Origin: Microbispora oryzae
GTDB lineage: Bacteria > Actinomycetota > Actinomycetes > Streptosporangiales > Streptosporangiaceae
Length of the DNA: 64,000 bases
Direction of reading: 5' to 3'
Assembly (NCBI RefSeq): GCF_017896165.1
Contig: NZ_JAFCNB010000004.1
Span: 1 to 64,000 of the forward strand
This document shows, piece by piece, positions 56,801-64,000 of this stretch (its first letter is position 1; every line of letters begins with the position of its first letter). Both the position numbers and the translations under genes were made by a program. The notes beneath the pieces were generated by a model. The model saw only the letters and a program-made list of their open reading frames with translations, ran no database searches and was not told the origin of the DNA.

Positions 56801-58150
56801 GTGTGGCCCGGCAGGGACCGCTGGGCCGAGCCGGAGAAGGCCGCCGCCCAGGTCGTCGAACGGCTGGCGGTCCCTCCGCCCGCCGGGTCTCCGGCGGCCG
56901 ATCCCGCGGCGGCGCACACAGACGCGGGCGGCACGGTGATCGGTGACACGGTGGCCAGCGGCACGGTGGCCGGCGACGCTGCGCTGGCCGTCCGCTCGGT
57001 GCTGCCGGAGGGCGTGGCCGAGCTGCTCGCCCTGTGCGAGCGGGCCACCGAGGGACGGCAGGCGGGCGACGGCGCGCGCAAACGGTCGCGTGACCGCATG
57101 TCCGACGCGCTCAAGGAGTTCGGCGAGGCGCTGAACGCCTGCGAGGAGGACTACCGGCTCGACTGGGAGCAGGGGGAGTCGCTCGTCCTGGTGCGGATCC
57201 ACGACGCGGACGGCCGCCACCCGGTCACCTCGTTCGCCCGGCGCGTCGGCGAACGCGCCCGGGAGCAGGCCGTCCTGCTGGAGGAACGGGAGCGCGTGGT
57301 CCTGGAGGACGAGTTGCTCACCGGTCTCGCCGACCAGATCTCCGACCGGGTGAGGCTGGCGAAGGACCTGGTCAGGGGCATGGACGCGGACACCCGGTCA
57401 CGGCCCATGTCGACGGGAACCACCGTGGGAATCCGCTGGGTCGTCGCCGACGGGGCCGGCGACGCCCAGCGCCAGGTCTCCGAGCTGCTGGGCCGCGACG
57501 ACCTGGGGCCGGGGCGGCTGGCCGAGCTGCGCGGGCTGCTGCGCCAGATGATCCGTGAATATCGGGCCGCCCACCCGCGGGCGACGTACAAGGAGGCCCT
57601 GTCCACCGTCCTCGACTACCGCGCCTGGCGGGCCTTCGAGCTGCGGCTCAAGGTGCCGGGCGAGGAGGAGGTGAAGCTCAGCAGGAAGCGTCACTCGCAG
57701 ATGTCAGGCGGGGAGAAGTCGGCGGCGATCCACCTGCCGCTCTTCGCGGCGGCCAACGCCCTCTACGGCTCCGCCGCGCCCGACTGCCCCCGCCTGATCG
57801 CGCTCGACGAGGCGTTCGCCGGGATCGACGACGTCTACAAGCCCGACCTGCTCGGGCTGACCGTCCGCTACGACCTCGACGTGTTCATGACCGGGCACGA
57901 CCTGTGGGTCCGGTACGACACCGTCCCCGCCGTGGCCCACTACGACATGCACAGCGACAAGGCGACCCACACGGTGTCGTCGATGCTCGTCCTGTGGGAC
58001 GGCTGCGAGCTGGTCGACTCGGCGGCCGGGTTCTCCGGCAACGACGACCTGGCCAGGGAACTGCTGGGCTTCACGCCGACCCGCCGCGGCCCGGCGGAGG
58101 AGGGCGTGCTGGTAGCGCTGGGCGACAACATCGGGACGGGCGGAGGCTGA
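53849..58150 (+). CDS. jetC: Wadjet type III JetC-like SMC ATPase (TIGR02680)
   Basis: A 1433-aa SMC-like ATPase starting at GTG 53849. Walker A is LRGHNGSGKTKALEVLFPF near residue 35; the ABC signature is SQMSGGEKSAAIHLPLFAAA and Walker B PRLIALDEAFAGIDD near the C terminus. Between them are long coiled coils rich in Ala, Glu and Arg and a central hinge-like segment (about residues 560-720). Gly/Thr/Val-rich slippage-like repeats (VIGDTVASGTVAGD) interrupt the second coil. It is the motor of the plasmid-restriction complex. No jetD follows: a convergent SDR gene begins 23 bp later. Confidence 0.88.
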   Translation: MTRFKPSRAGLINIWDYTDEEFAFADGRLVLRGHNGSGKTKALEVLFPFILDGVVDARRLDPFSGENRTMKSNLLYRGQESEYGFVWMEFANGGKTVTLIIAMHARRDRPDVKRTYFVTARRVGVDFGLLSEDARPVTDQQLRRLLEPGAARTNPTDYRDAVDAALFRLGRERYTQLLDLLLALRRPLLAKDLDPAKVSDTLTAGLSPVSDDLIEQAARDFDNLEAVQRLADDLATADAAARAFLTRYADYLQVGVRDQLTRIEARVGQAVHPAVQVRRAQAEMRRAEAAQEAAEAERDAAAADQTRLEGRLEALRRHEAYAAQGELEDLRAQVARGAQEIARAREANGRAARHIADLRGEAAEAGRELDEAREAAARQSTAGAEAAELAGVPAPEGTDPMEVRARAVARLQDAEDVRSALRRAGDAEAERDRAGQSLERAHQKIETSEQACRRAQEALGDALARAEGELRAWAGRWAGDGPEAAAGAGDADVLTRGLSRLPEAGAPSLGEVFAELAEARRTALAAESASAEAAVTGLTAEIARLTAERDEVASERDDAPPLDAARQAGRDARPGAPLWRLVRFAEEIPRERAASVEAALDAAGLLTAWVHPDPRLTAEALAEPLSEPRSESYLLAAPPERRPSGRTLASVLVPEEQDDVPADVVAGVLASIALTDDLDVASGVPAISTRGQFGYGVHVGARTKAAPEYIGATNRAARRRARLAEFDEEIRDRSRERDRAEAEREAVRRRLDDLGRARAELRQVGRDVPKAATALTGASALLAAARAELAEASTALDAATAEMDAERRRLRQTAADRNMPVTAAEVDAVVRAVGDFTAAAERQSRHVADAERLARDLAARHRTIERLETDLGTAAGDLADKEEAHLRLAERLSVLEDALGAPLKEVLGQINEAERALAAATARWRAADQKARAEHDALVEATTACRHGRDALAAALRETQEQLASFAPYTQAELRPVLGLPAEPVWPGRDRWAEPEKAAAQVVERLAVPPPAGSPAADPAAAHTDAGGTVIGDTVASGTVAGDAALAVRSVLPEGVAELLALCERATEGRQAGDGARKRSRDRMSDALKEFGEALNACEEDYRLDWEQGESLVLVRIHDADGRHPVTSFARRVGERAREQAVLLEERERVVLEDELLTGLADQISDRVRLAKDLVRGMDADTRSRPMSTGTTVGIRWVVADGAGDAQRQVSELLGRDDLGPGRLAELRGLLRQMIREYRAAHPRATYKEALSTVLDYRAWRAFELRLKVPGEEEVKLSRKRHSQMSGGEKSAAIHLPLFAAANALYGSAAPDCPRLIALDEAFAGIDDVYKPDLLGLTVRYDLDVFMTGHDLWVRYDTVPAVAHYDMHSDKATHTVSSMLVLWDGCELVDSAAGFSGNDDLARELLGFTPTRRGPAEEGVLVALGDNIGTGGG

Positions 58151-58173
58151 CCGGGCGGCGGCCCGGGGCGTGG

Positions 58174-59124
58174 TCATAGCACCGGGTATCCCGCCTCGGC
58201 GAGCATCGCGCCCGACAGGTCCCACAGCCGCGCCGCCTTCGCCGGGTCGAGCGCGTGCGCGGCGACGCCGCGCCGCACCCCGGGCACGTGGGGCCCGGCC
58301 ACCTGGCAGTCCTCGAAGTAGGCGCCGGTGACGCCGTCGACCAGGGGTGACGCCGCGAGCAGCACCGAGGTGGCCGCACCCTGCGCGACGTCCTTCACGG
58401 AGATACCCGTCGCGCCCGCCGGGTCGAAGCTCTCCGGCGGAGCCGTCATGTGGCGGCCGAGGTTCGTGCCCCAGATCCGGCCGGGGTTGAGCGCGTTCAC
58501 CGAGACGCCGTCGCCCGCCCAGCGCCTCGCCGCCTCGACGGCGAACAGCACGTTCGCCGTCTTCGACTGGCTGTAGGCCGCCCACGGGTCGTACGGCGTC
58601 CGCTCGAAGTTGACGTCGTCGAACAGCACCTCGCCGTTCACGTGTCCAACCGAGCTCACCGCCACGACGCGGGCGTCCCCGGCGGCGGCCAGCGCGTGGC
58701 GCAGGCCGGTGGCGAGCTGGAAGTGACCGAGGTGGTTGGTCGCGAACTGCAGCTCCCAGCCCTGTGCGGTGCGGCGCTCCGGCGTGGCCATGACGCCCGC
58801 GTTGGCGACCAATATGTGCAGCGGACCTCGCCACGCGCTCACGAACGCGGCGACGGACGCCGGGTCGGCCAGGTCGAGCCGCGCCACCCGTGCGGCCGGA
58901 GCGCCGCTGTCCTTCGCGATCCGCTCGGCCACGCTCTCGCCGGCCGTCGTGTCGCGAACGGCGAGCGTCACATCGGCGCCGGCCGACGCGAGGGCGCGGG
59001 CCGTCTCGGTTCCGATGCCGGACGCCGCCCCCGTGACGATCGCCCGCCGGCCCGTCAGGTCGACTCCGGCGATGACCTCGGCCGCGGTGGACGTGGCCCC
59101 GAACGGGATGGTGAGTCGTGCCAT
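58174..59124 (-). CDS. Short-chain dehydrogenase/reductase
   Basis: A 316-aa SDR. NAD(P) motif AIVTGAASGIGTETARAL, structural NAGVMATPERR, catalytic Ser region VVAVSSVGHVNG and Tyr/Lys in YSQSKTANVLF. It resembles WW-domain oxidoreductase/retinol-dehydrogenase-like enzymes. Start ATG 59124. It is divergent from a TetR gene with palindromes in between and is the likely target of that regulator. It has no visible link to the Wadjet genes. Confidence 0.9.
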   Translation of the reverse strand: MARLTIPFGATSTAAEVIAGVDLTGRRAIVTGAASGIGTETARALASAGADVTLAVRDTTAGESVAERIAKDSGAPAARVARLDLADPASVAAFVSAWRGPLHILVANAGVMATPERRTAQGWELQFATNHLGHFQLATGLRHALAAAGDARVVAVSSVGHVNGEVLFDDVNFERTPYDPWAAYSQSKTANVLFAVEAARRWAGDGVSVNALNPGRIWGTNLGRHMTAPPESFDPAGATGISVKDVAQGAATSVLLAASPLVDGVTGAYFEDCQVAGPHVPGVRRGVAAHALDPAKAARLWDLSGAMLAEAGYPVL

Positions 59125-59194
59125 GGTGATGCCTCTCTCCTCTGGCAGGCCGTCGGAGGCGCCTCCGGACTGGCCTCGCTAGGACCCTCGGATA

Positions 59195-59211
59195 GGCTCC
59201 GTTCCGGAGCC
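59195..59211. promoter_or_regulatory. Inverted repeat, operator-like site 1
   Basis: GGCTCCG, TTC, CGGAGCC, shares the CCGGAGC core with site 2 at 59235. It lies between the divergent SDR and TetR genes. Confidence 0.5.
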
Positions 59212-59234
59212 GCATCCGGTTACGTCGACGACTA

Positions 59235-59256
59235 TAACCGGAGCCAGCTCCGGTTA
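59235..59256. promoter_or_regulatory. Inverted repeat, operator-like site 2
   Basis: TAACCGGAGC, CA, GCTCCGGTTA: perfect 10-nt arms, ending 16 bp before the TetR start. Typical of a TetR-family operator for self and for the divergent SDR gene. Confidence 0.65.
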
Positions 59257-59272
59257 AAGGAAGAGGGGTGCT

Positions 59273-59902
59273 ATGACGACCGGGCAACGGCGGCTGAGGG
59301 CGGACGCGCAGGTCAACCACGAACGCGTCCTGGAGGCGGCGGCGCGTGCGTTCGCGCAGGAGGGCGCCGACACCTCGCTCAAGGCGATCGCGAAGAACGC
59401 GGGTGTGGGCATCGGCACCCTCTACCGCCGCTTCCCGACGCGTGAGGACCTGATCGAGGCCACCTACCGGAGGGAGACCGAACGGCTGGCGGAATCGGCG
59501 GGGGAGCTCCTCGGCCGGCTGCCGCCCGAGGACGCCCTGCGGCAGTGGATGGAGGGCTTCGTCGGCTATGTGATGACCAAGAACGGGATGTCGGAGGCGC
59601 TGCCCGGCATCCTCGCCGCGCGGGAGGGCCTGCGAACGCACAGCCGCGACCTGTTGTGCGCGGCCGTCGACCGCCTGCTGCGGGCCGCCGTCGCCGCCGG
59701 GACGGTCCGCGACGACGTTCCGGCCGCCGACGTCATGATGGCCGCCGGAGGAGTCGCCCTCATCGCGAGCCACGAGTCACAGCGGGATCTCGCGTCGCGG
59801 CTGCTCGATCTCGTGATGGCGGGGCTGCGCCTCACAGCCAGCCTCGGGCCGCCGCCTCCACGCCGGCCTGGAACCGGGTCTCCGCCCCCATCCTCGTCAT
59901 GA
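59273..59902 (+). CDS. TetR-family transcriptional regulator (2)
   Basis: A 209-aa regulator with N-terminal HTH (NHERVLEAAARAFAQEGADT, then LKAIAKNAGVGIGTLYRRFP). The C-terminal domain (PEDALRQWMEGFVGYVMTK) fits the SBD-like group found beside SDR genes. The start ATG 59273 follows GGAAGAGGGG. Its 3' end overlaps the end of the minus-strand LuxR-type gene by 71 nt. Probably represses the SDR gene and itself through the palindromes at 59195 and 59235. Confidence 0.88.
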   Translation: MTTGQRRLRADAQVNHERVLEAAARAFAQEGADTSLKAIAKNAGVGIGTLYRRFPTREDLIEATYRRETERLAESAGELLGRLPPEDALRQWMEGFVGYVMTKNGMSEALPGILAAREGLRTHSRDLLCAAVDRLLRAAVAAGTVRDDVPAADVMMAAGGVALIASHESQRDLASRLLDLVMAGLRLTASLGPPPPRRPGTGSPPPSSS

Positions 59903-60827
59903 TCGTGGAGATGCGCCGGGTGGCGGTCCGCGCGCTGACACCGAGCTGCCGCGCGATGGCCTGATCTTTCAGCCCCGCCTTCAGCATCCGCAGCAGAAGC
60001 AGGTCCTCCTCGCTCGGCCGCTCGTCGTCCGGCTGGTCGCCGTGCGCCGCCGCCGCGCCGGCGAGCGGCTCGGCCCGCTCCCAGTACGCGTCGAACAGTT
60101 CCATGAGCGCGTCCAGCAGGCCCGAGGGGTGCACCACGGCGAGGCTGTCATAGACGCCGCCGACCAGCGGCACGAGCGCGACCCGCTGGTCCATGATCCT
60201 CAGCTTGAACGGCAGGCTCGGCAGCATCCGCGCCTGTTCACCGATGGCGGCCAGTCTGCGGACGGTCTCGAACCGGCCCGGCCGGTGCATCGACTCCGGG
60301 CAGTACACCGAGCGGATCTCCACGCCCCGCCGGATCATGCCGAGCGTCGTCGCGATCTCCGTCTCGTTGGTGTCCGGCTGGCCGTTCGCCCACAGGTACG
60401 GCGGCCGGTCCAACACCCACATGTGGGTGGTGACCGAGCGGGTGAGCTCCTCCACCCGCCGGTTGACCGCGTCGCGTCCGGAGAGCACCTCCACCATGTC
60501 GCTCGGATCGGTGCGCAGCCGCGCCGCCCGGTAGACCTGGGCGAGATCGTCCACCGCGCCTCCGGCCTGGGTGAACGCCGCCTCCATCTCCAGCCGCCGC
60601 CGGTTGATCAGGGCGGGCACCGCGTCCTGCGGGCGTACGGGCTGGTAACGGCCGGTCGCGACCCGCCGGACCAGCCCCAGCGCCATGAGACGTGTCATGG
60701 CGTGCCTGGTCCGTGAGGGCGGCGCGCCGGCCCACGCCGCGATCTCGGTCACCGTCCGCTCGCCTTGGTCGAGGAGCGCCCGGTAGACGCGCTCGTCGAA
60801 CTCGCTGATGCCCAACGCCCCCAGCAC
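59832..60827 (-). CDS. TrmB-like/LuxR-type transcriptional regulator
   Basis: A 331-aa regulator. The N terminus is a TrmB-like winged helix (FDERVYRALLDQGERTVTEI, AAWAGAPPSRTRHAMTRLMA); the centre resembles a phospholipase-D-like sensor region (SVTTHMWVLDRPPYLWANGQ); the C terminus is a LuxR HTH (LLLRMLKAGLKDQAIARQLG, VSARTATRRISTIMTRMGA). Proteins of this layout frequently sit next to secreted subtilisin genes in Actinobacteria, as here, and probably regulate them. No phosphorylation domain is present, so the signal is unknown. Confidence 0.85.
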   Translation of the reverse strand: MLGALGISEFDERVYRALLDQGERTVTEIAAWAGAPPSRTRHAMTRLMALGLVRRVATGRYQPVRPQDAVPALINRRRLEMEAAFTQAGGAVDDLAQVYRAARLRTDPSDMVEVLSGRDAVNRRVEELTRSVTTHMWVLDRPPYLWANGQPDTNETEIATTLGMIRRGVEIRSVYCPESMHRPGRFETVRRLAAIGEQARMLPSLPFKLRIMDQRVALVPLVGGVYDSLAVVHPSGLLDALMELFDAYWERAEPLAGAAAAHGDQPDDERPSEEDLLLLRMLKAGLKDQAIARQLGVSARTATRRISTIMTRMGAETRFQAGVEAAARGWL

Positions 60828-61600
60828 GGGCCCCGCTCCATCTTGCTCTTGAGATCGTGGCGAATCACGCCACGCTGGCGAAACTGGTCACAAGGGTACC
60901 TGGACAACCAATAGCCCCAGGAAGTTCACTCTTTCTCGCCGTTACAGGCGCCGCGCACCCCTGGGCCCAGGAGCGCGCGGTGGAGGAGCGGTACGAGCGC
61001 ATACCCGTCGCTCCGACGGACGGCGGCTCGCCCTATCCCGGCGAGCACCGTCCCGCGGCATGTCGCGGACCGGCCACCGCCGCCGCCGGCATGCCGCCTC
61101 CCTGGGCCCCTCCGCGTGTCGCTGTCTCGCCCCGTGTCGCCCCGTGTCGCCCTGTGTCACCTCGTGTCACGCCATGGCCGGCACCAGTTCCGCCCTGCAA
61201 CGCACCCGTGTCCCCTGCGCGTCTCTCCGTGTCCCTCGGCGTCTCTTCGTGTCCCTCCGCGGCCCCTCCGCGGTCGTGTGTCCACGGCGCCCTCCGCGTT
61301 TCCCGCGCCGCGTCCCGACCCGGAGTCCTCCCGGCGGCATCTGCCCTCATCCGTGCGTCCCGGGTCGGCGATCACTCAGCCCTCCTGTGGCCACTGGCGC
61401 CGCTGTAGCCCCGCTGCCCCCCTTGGTCTGTTGGCTCCAAGCCCCCAATGTGGCGCGATGTGAGCGCGTATGCGCGGAGCGTGGTGACCGTTTGTTACAT
61501 CGAGTTGAACGATTTATTCACGTATTGCCGTAAATATCTTGATCCATCATGATGCTTCCCCGGAAGTTCATTTGAGCCTCTCTAATCCCTTTACCCCCCT
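60828..61600. other. Intergenic region with degenerate GTGTC repeats
   Basis: About 770 bp. From 61116 to 61285 it is made of imperfect repeats of CGTGTCGCC and CGTGTCCCT type, giving apparent open frames on several strands without codon bias. From 61480 the sequence turns AT-rich (TTGTTACATCGAGTTGAACG, TTTATTCACG) and probably holds the S8 peptidase promoter. No gene is supported. Confidence 0.55.
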
Positions 61601-61620
61601 GTGGGCACGTGCGTGCCCAC
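61601..61620. promoter_or_regulatory. Perfect inverted repeat before the S8 peptidase
   Basis: GTGGGCACGTGCGTGCCCAC: 9-nt arms around TG. It ends two bases before the AGGAGA ribosome-binding site at 61623, so it could be an operator or an RNA hairpin limiting translation. Confidence 0.5.
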
Positions 61621-61632
61621 ATAGGAGATCGC

Positions 61633-64000
61633 GTGTCACTACCGCACCTACGGCGAATGGTCCTGATCGGGACCGCCGCCCTGGCCATGCTGCTCCCGCA
61701 GACCGCGGCGATCGCGGCACCGGCCACTCCCGATCCCACCAAGATCGATAAGGCACTTCAGCAGGACCTCTCCGCCCACGGGAAGACCACCTTCTGGGTA
61801 CGGCTCAAGGACCACGCCGACCTCGGTGCCGCGCGTGTGGCGAGGAGCAAGAGCGACAAGGGACGGCAGGTCTACCGGCTGAAGACGGAGACCGCCGCGT
61901 CGTCCCAGGCCGGCCTGCGCAAGCTCCTCACGAGCGCGCACGCCGACTTCACCCCGTTCTGGATCGTCAACGCCGTCAAGGTGACGGGTGACGCGAAGCT
62001 GGCCGCCGACATCGCCAAGCTGCCCGAGGTGGCGTCGATCGAGCCGTCCGTGACCGTCCCGCTCCCGGACCCGCAGCCCGCGAAGGCCGCGAAGGCGGCG
62101 ACGACCTCGGCCGCCACCGTCGAGTGGAACGTCGACCGGATCAACGCCCCCAAGGTCTGGAACGAGCTCGGCGACCACGGCGAGGGCATCGTCATCGCCA
62201 GCATCGACACCGGCGTGCAGTGGGATCACCCCGCCCTGGTCTCCCACTACCGCGGCACCAAGGCCGACGGCACCGTCGACCACAACTACAACTGGTACGA
62301 CCCGGCCGGCGCCTGCCCCGACCACACGCCGTGCGACGACCGCGGCCACGGCACCCACACCGTCGGCACCATGGTCGGCGGCGACGGCGGAGCCAACAAC
62401 ATCGGCGTCGCCCCCGGGGCCAAGTGGATCGCGGCGAAGGGCTGCCTCATCGACGGCTGCCCCGACTACGCCCTGCTCGCCGCCGGCCAGTGGATCCTCG
62501 CGCCCACCGACCTGAACGGCCAGAACCCGCGTCCCGACCTCGCGCCCGACATCGTCAACAACTCCTGGGGCGGCACGGGCATCGACCTCTGGTACAAGGA
62601 CATGGTCGAGGCGTGGGTCGCCGCCGGCATCTTCCCCGCCTTCTCCAACGGCAACGCGGGGCAGGCGTGCGACACCACCGGGACACCCGGCGGCTACGCG
62701 GCCAGCTACAGCGCCGGCGCCTTCGACTCCAGCGGCCAGATCGCCTACTTCTCGTCGAGGGGTCCCGGTGAGAACGGCGAGATCAAGCCGAACATCTCCG
62801 CGCCCGGCGTCGACATCCGGTCGGCGCTGCCCGGCAACGGGTACGGGCTGAAGTCGGGCACCTCGATGGCCAGCCCCCACGTCGCCGCGACAGTGGCGCT
62901 CATGTGGTCGGCCTCGCCCTACCTGCGGAACGACATCGAGGGCACCCGGGCACTGCTCGACCGTACGGCGGCAGACGTCGACGACGAGAGTTGCGGCGGC
63001 ACCGCCGCGGACAACTTCGTCTGGGGCGAGGGCATGCTCGACGCGTACGCCGCGGTCAAGTCCACCCCGGCCGGCGAGCTGGGCACGATGACGGGCACGG
63101 TCACCTCCGGCGGCGCGCCCGTGGCCGGCGCGACGGTCGGCATCTCCGGGCCGCTGAACCGCACGGTCTCCACCGGGCCGGACGGCACGTACACGCTGCC
63201 CCGCCTGCTCAGCGGCGACTACCAGTTCACCGTCCGGAAGTTCGCGTACGACGACGTCACCCGGACCGTCACCGTCGCCGTCGACCAGACCGTCACGGCG
63301 GACGCGACGCTGACGGCTCAGGCCATGAGCACGGTGTCGGGAACCGTCACCAGCGTGGGCGAGCCCGAGTCGGGCGCCACGGTGACCGCGGCCGGCACCC
63401 CCGCCACCACCGTGACCGATGCCCGCGGCCACTACGAGCTGCTGCTGCCGCACACGACCTACGACCTGAAGGTCACCGCGGACTCGTTGTGCGCCGAGGA
63501 CGCCACCGTGTCCGTCACGGTGGGCGGTGACACGACCAAGGACATCGAGCTGTCCAGCCACATCGACGCCTTCGGCTACACCTGCAGGAGCGGGAAGGAG
63601 GCGTACGTCGAGGCCACCACGCCGCAGCCGCTCACGGACGACGACGACACCCAGGTGATCGACCTGCCGTTCGCCTTCCCGTTCTACGGCAAGACGTACA
63701 CCAGGGGCCGGATCAGCACCAACGGCTACCTGACCTTCGGCATGGCCAACGGCTACTCCTTCCCGAGCAACACGACCCTGCCCCGGCAGGACGAGATCAA
63801 CGCCGGTGTCTACCCGTACTGGGACGACCTCGCACTGTACGGCCCGGAGGCGCTCTACACCGCCGTCCTCGGGACGGCGCCCAACCGCACCTTCGTCGTC
63901 GAGTGGCGCAACGTGAAGTTCTACAACGCCGACGAGTTCTTCTCGTTCGAGGCGCTGCTCGGAGAGGACGGCTCCGTCGAGTTCCGCTACCGCGGTCTCG
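61633..64000 (+). CDS. Secreted S8 (subtilisin) peptidase, 3' end beyond window
   Basis: At least 789 residues from GTG 61633, with AGGAGA seven bases upstream; the gene runs off the window. A signal peptide (MVLIGTAALAMLLPQTAAIA) is followed by an I9-like propeptide. The catalytic triad is visible: Asp in IASIDTGVQWDHPAL, His in RGHGTHTVGTM, Ser in KSGTSMASPHVA, with the oxyanion Asn in IVNNSWGG. After the peptidase come two carboxypeptidase-regulatory-like beta domains (TGTVTSGGAPVAGATVGISG and the next SGTVTSVGEPESGATVTAAG) and a NIDO-like region (GRISTNGYLTFG). Adjacent to a TrmB/LuxR regulator that probably controls it. Confidence 0.9.
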   Translation, partial: MSLPHLRRMVLIGTAALAMLLPQTAAIAAPATPDPTKIDKALQQDLSAHGKTTFWVRLKDHADLGAARVARSKSDKGRQVYRLKTETAASSQAGLRKLLTSAHADFTPFWIVNAVKVTGDAKLAADIAKLPEVASIEPSVTVPLPDPQPAKAAKAATTSAATVEWNVDRINAPKVWNELGDHGEGIVIASIDTGVQWDHPALVSHYRGTKADGTVDHNYNWYDPAGACPDHTPCDDRGHGTHTVGTMVGGDGGANNIGVAPGAKWIAAKGCLIDGCPDYALLAAGQWILAPTDLNGQNPRPDLAPDIVNNSWGGTGIDLWYKDMVEAWVAAGIFPAFSNGNAGQACDTTGTPGGYAASYSAGAFDSSGQIAYFSSRGPGENGEIKPNISAPGVDIRSALPGNGYGLKSGTSMASPHVAATVALMWSASPYLRNDIEGTRALLDRTAADVDDESCGGTAADNFVWGEGMLDAYAAVKSTPAGELGTMTGTVTSGGAPVAGATVGISGPLNRTVSTGPDGTYTLPRLLSGDYQFTVRKFAYDDVTRTVTVAVDQTVTADATLTAQAMSTVSGTVTSVGEPESGATVTAAGTPATTVTDARGHYELLLPHTTYDLKVTADSLCAEDATVSVTVGGDTTKDIELSSHIDAFGYTCRSGKEAYVEATTPQPLTDDDDTQVIDLPFAFPFYGKTYTRGRISTNGYLTFGMANGYSFPSNTTLPRQDEINAGVYPYWDDLALYGPEALYTAVLGTAPNRTFVVEWRNVKFYNADEFFSFEALLGEDGSVEFRYRGL

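Noticed and set aside
58151-58173. Search for a jetD gene directly after jetC
   Set aside because: Only 23 bp separate jetC from a convergent SDR gene whose motifs exclude DUF2399.
60857-61533. Several overlapping open frames in the region before the S8 peptidase
   Set aside because: They arise from degenerate GTGTC repeats and lack codon bias consistent with one frame.

Overview
The window is chromosomal DNA from a high-GC actinobacterium, most likely of the Streptosporangiales (Nonomuraea, Microbispora or Streptosporangium type). This is judged from the strong G/C third-position bias, GTG/TTG starts, many ATGA and GTGA gene overlaps, DUF3073 and DUF1876 proteins, and the style of the secreted DNRLRE/LamG proteins. 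No rRNA, tRNA or CRISPR array was seen.

Region 1 (1-13,950) is an accessory island of lower GC. It opens with a transposase-like tail, followed by a very large secreted multidomain protein (215-5275) that ends in an Amidase_6-type cysteine peptidase/amidase domain. The last 41 nt of that gene overlap the start of a 160-aa lipoprotein gene. That lipoprotein is repeated five times (5235-9051). Each later copy is preceded by an orphan fragment of the 3' end of the big gene, coding for the shared tail FKGLAFAHVIW and a stop, and copies 1-4 are followed by a 41-nt stem-loop. I read this as a polymorphic-toxin locus with orphan toxin tips and an expanded, recombining lipoprotein immunity array. A second lipoprotein family (9256, 11797, 12857) is interspersed, and a DNA footprint of it lies inside the first array.

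Region 2 (13,988-25,284) holds metabolic genes: a nitronate monooxygenase-like enzyme, a Gfo/Idh/MocA oxidoreductase, a GH65 phosphorylase, an acyl-CoA synthetase-GNAT fusion, an APH-like/P-loop kinase fusion, a secreted ferritin-like tandem-domain protein and a PRPP synthetase.

Region 3 (25,485-47,000) resembles a hypoxia/dormancy (DosR-type) island. It carries four tandem-domain universal stress proteins, a SulP transporter with an ArsR regulator, nicotinate phosphoribosyltransferase, PolX, DUF1876, a P2-like cation ATPase, and a complete group-3b-like NADP-linked [NiFe]-hydrogenase (36,057-40,677). The hydrogenase genes are translationally coupled to a Usp gene and a P1B-5-like ATPase with a hemerythrin tail. 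CBS-domain proteins and an XRE-FMN-binding protein follow. No hyp maturation genes are present here.

Region 4 (47,122-64,000) holds a metallophosphoesterase and Sfp-type PPTase pair, a GNAT, a TetR regulator, and a ydaO-type c-di-AMP riboswitch ahead of a secreted GH25 lysozyme. Next comes a three-gene type III Wadjet-like set (JetA, JetB, JetC) without JetD, then an SDR/TetR divergent pair with palindromic operators, a TrmB/LuxR-type regulator, and a secreted subtilisin cut by the window end.
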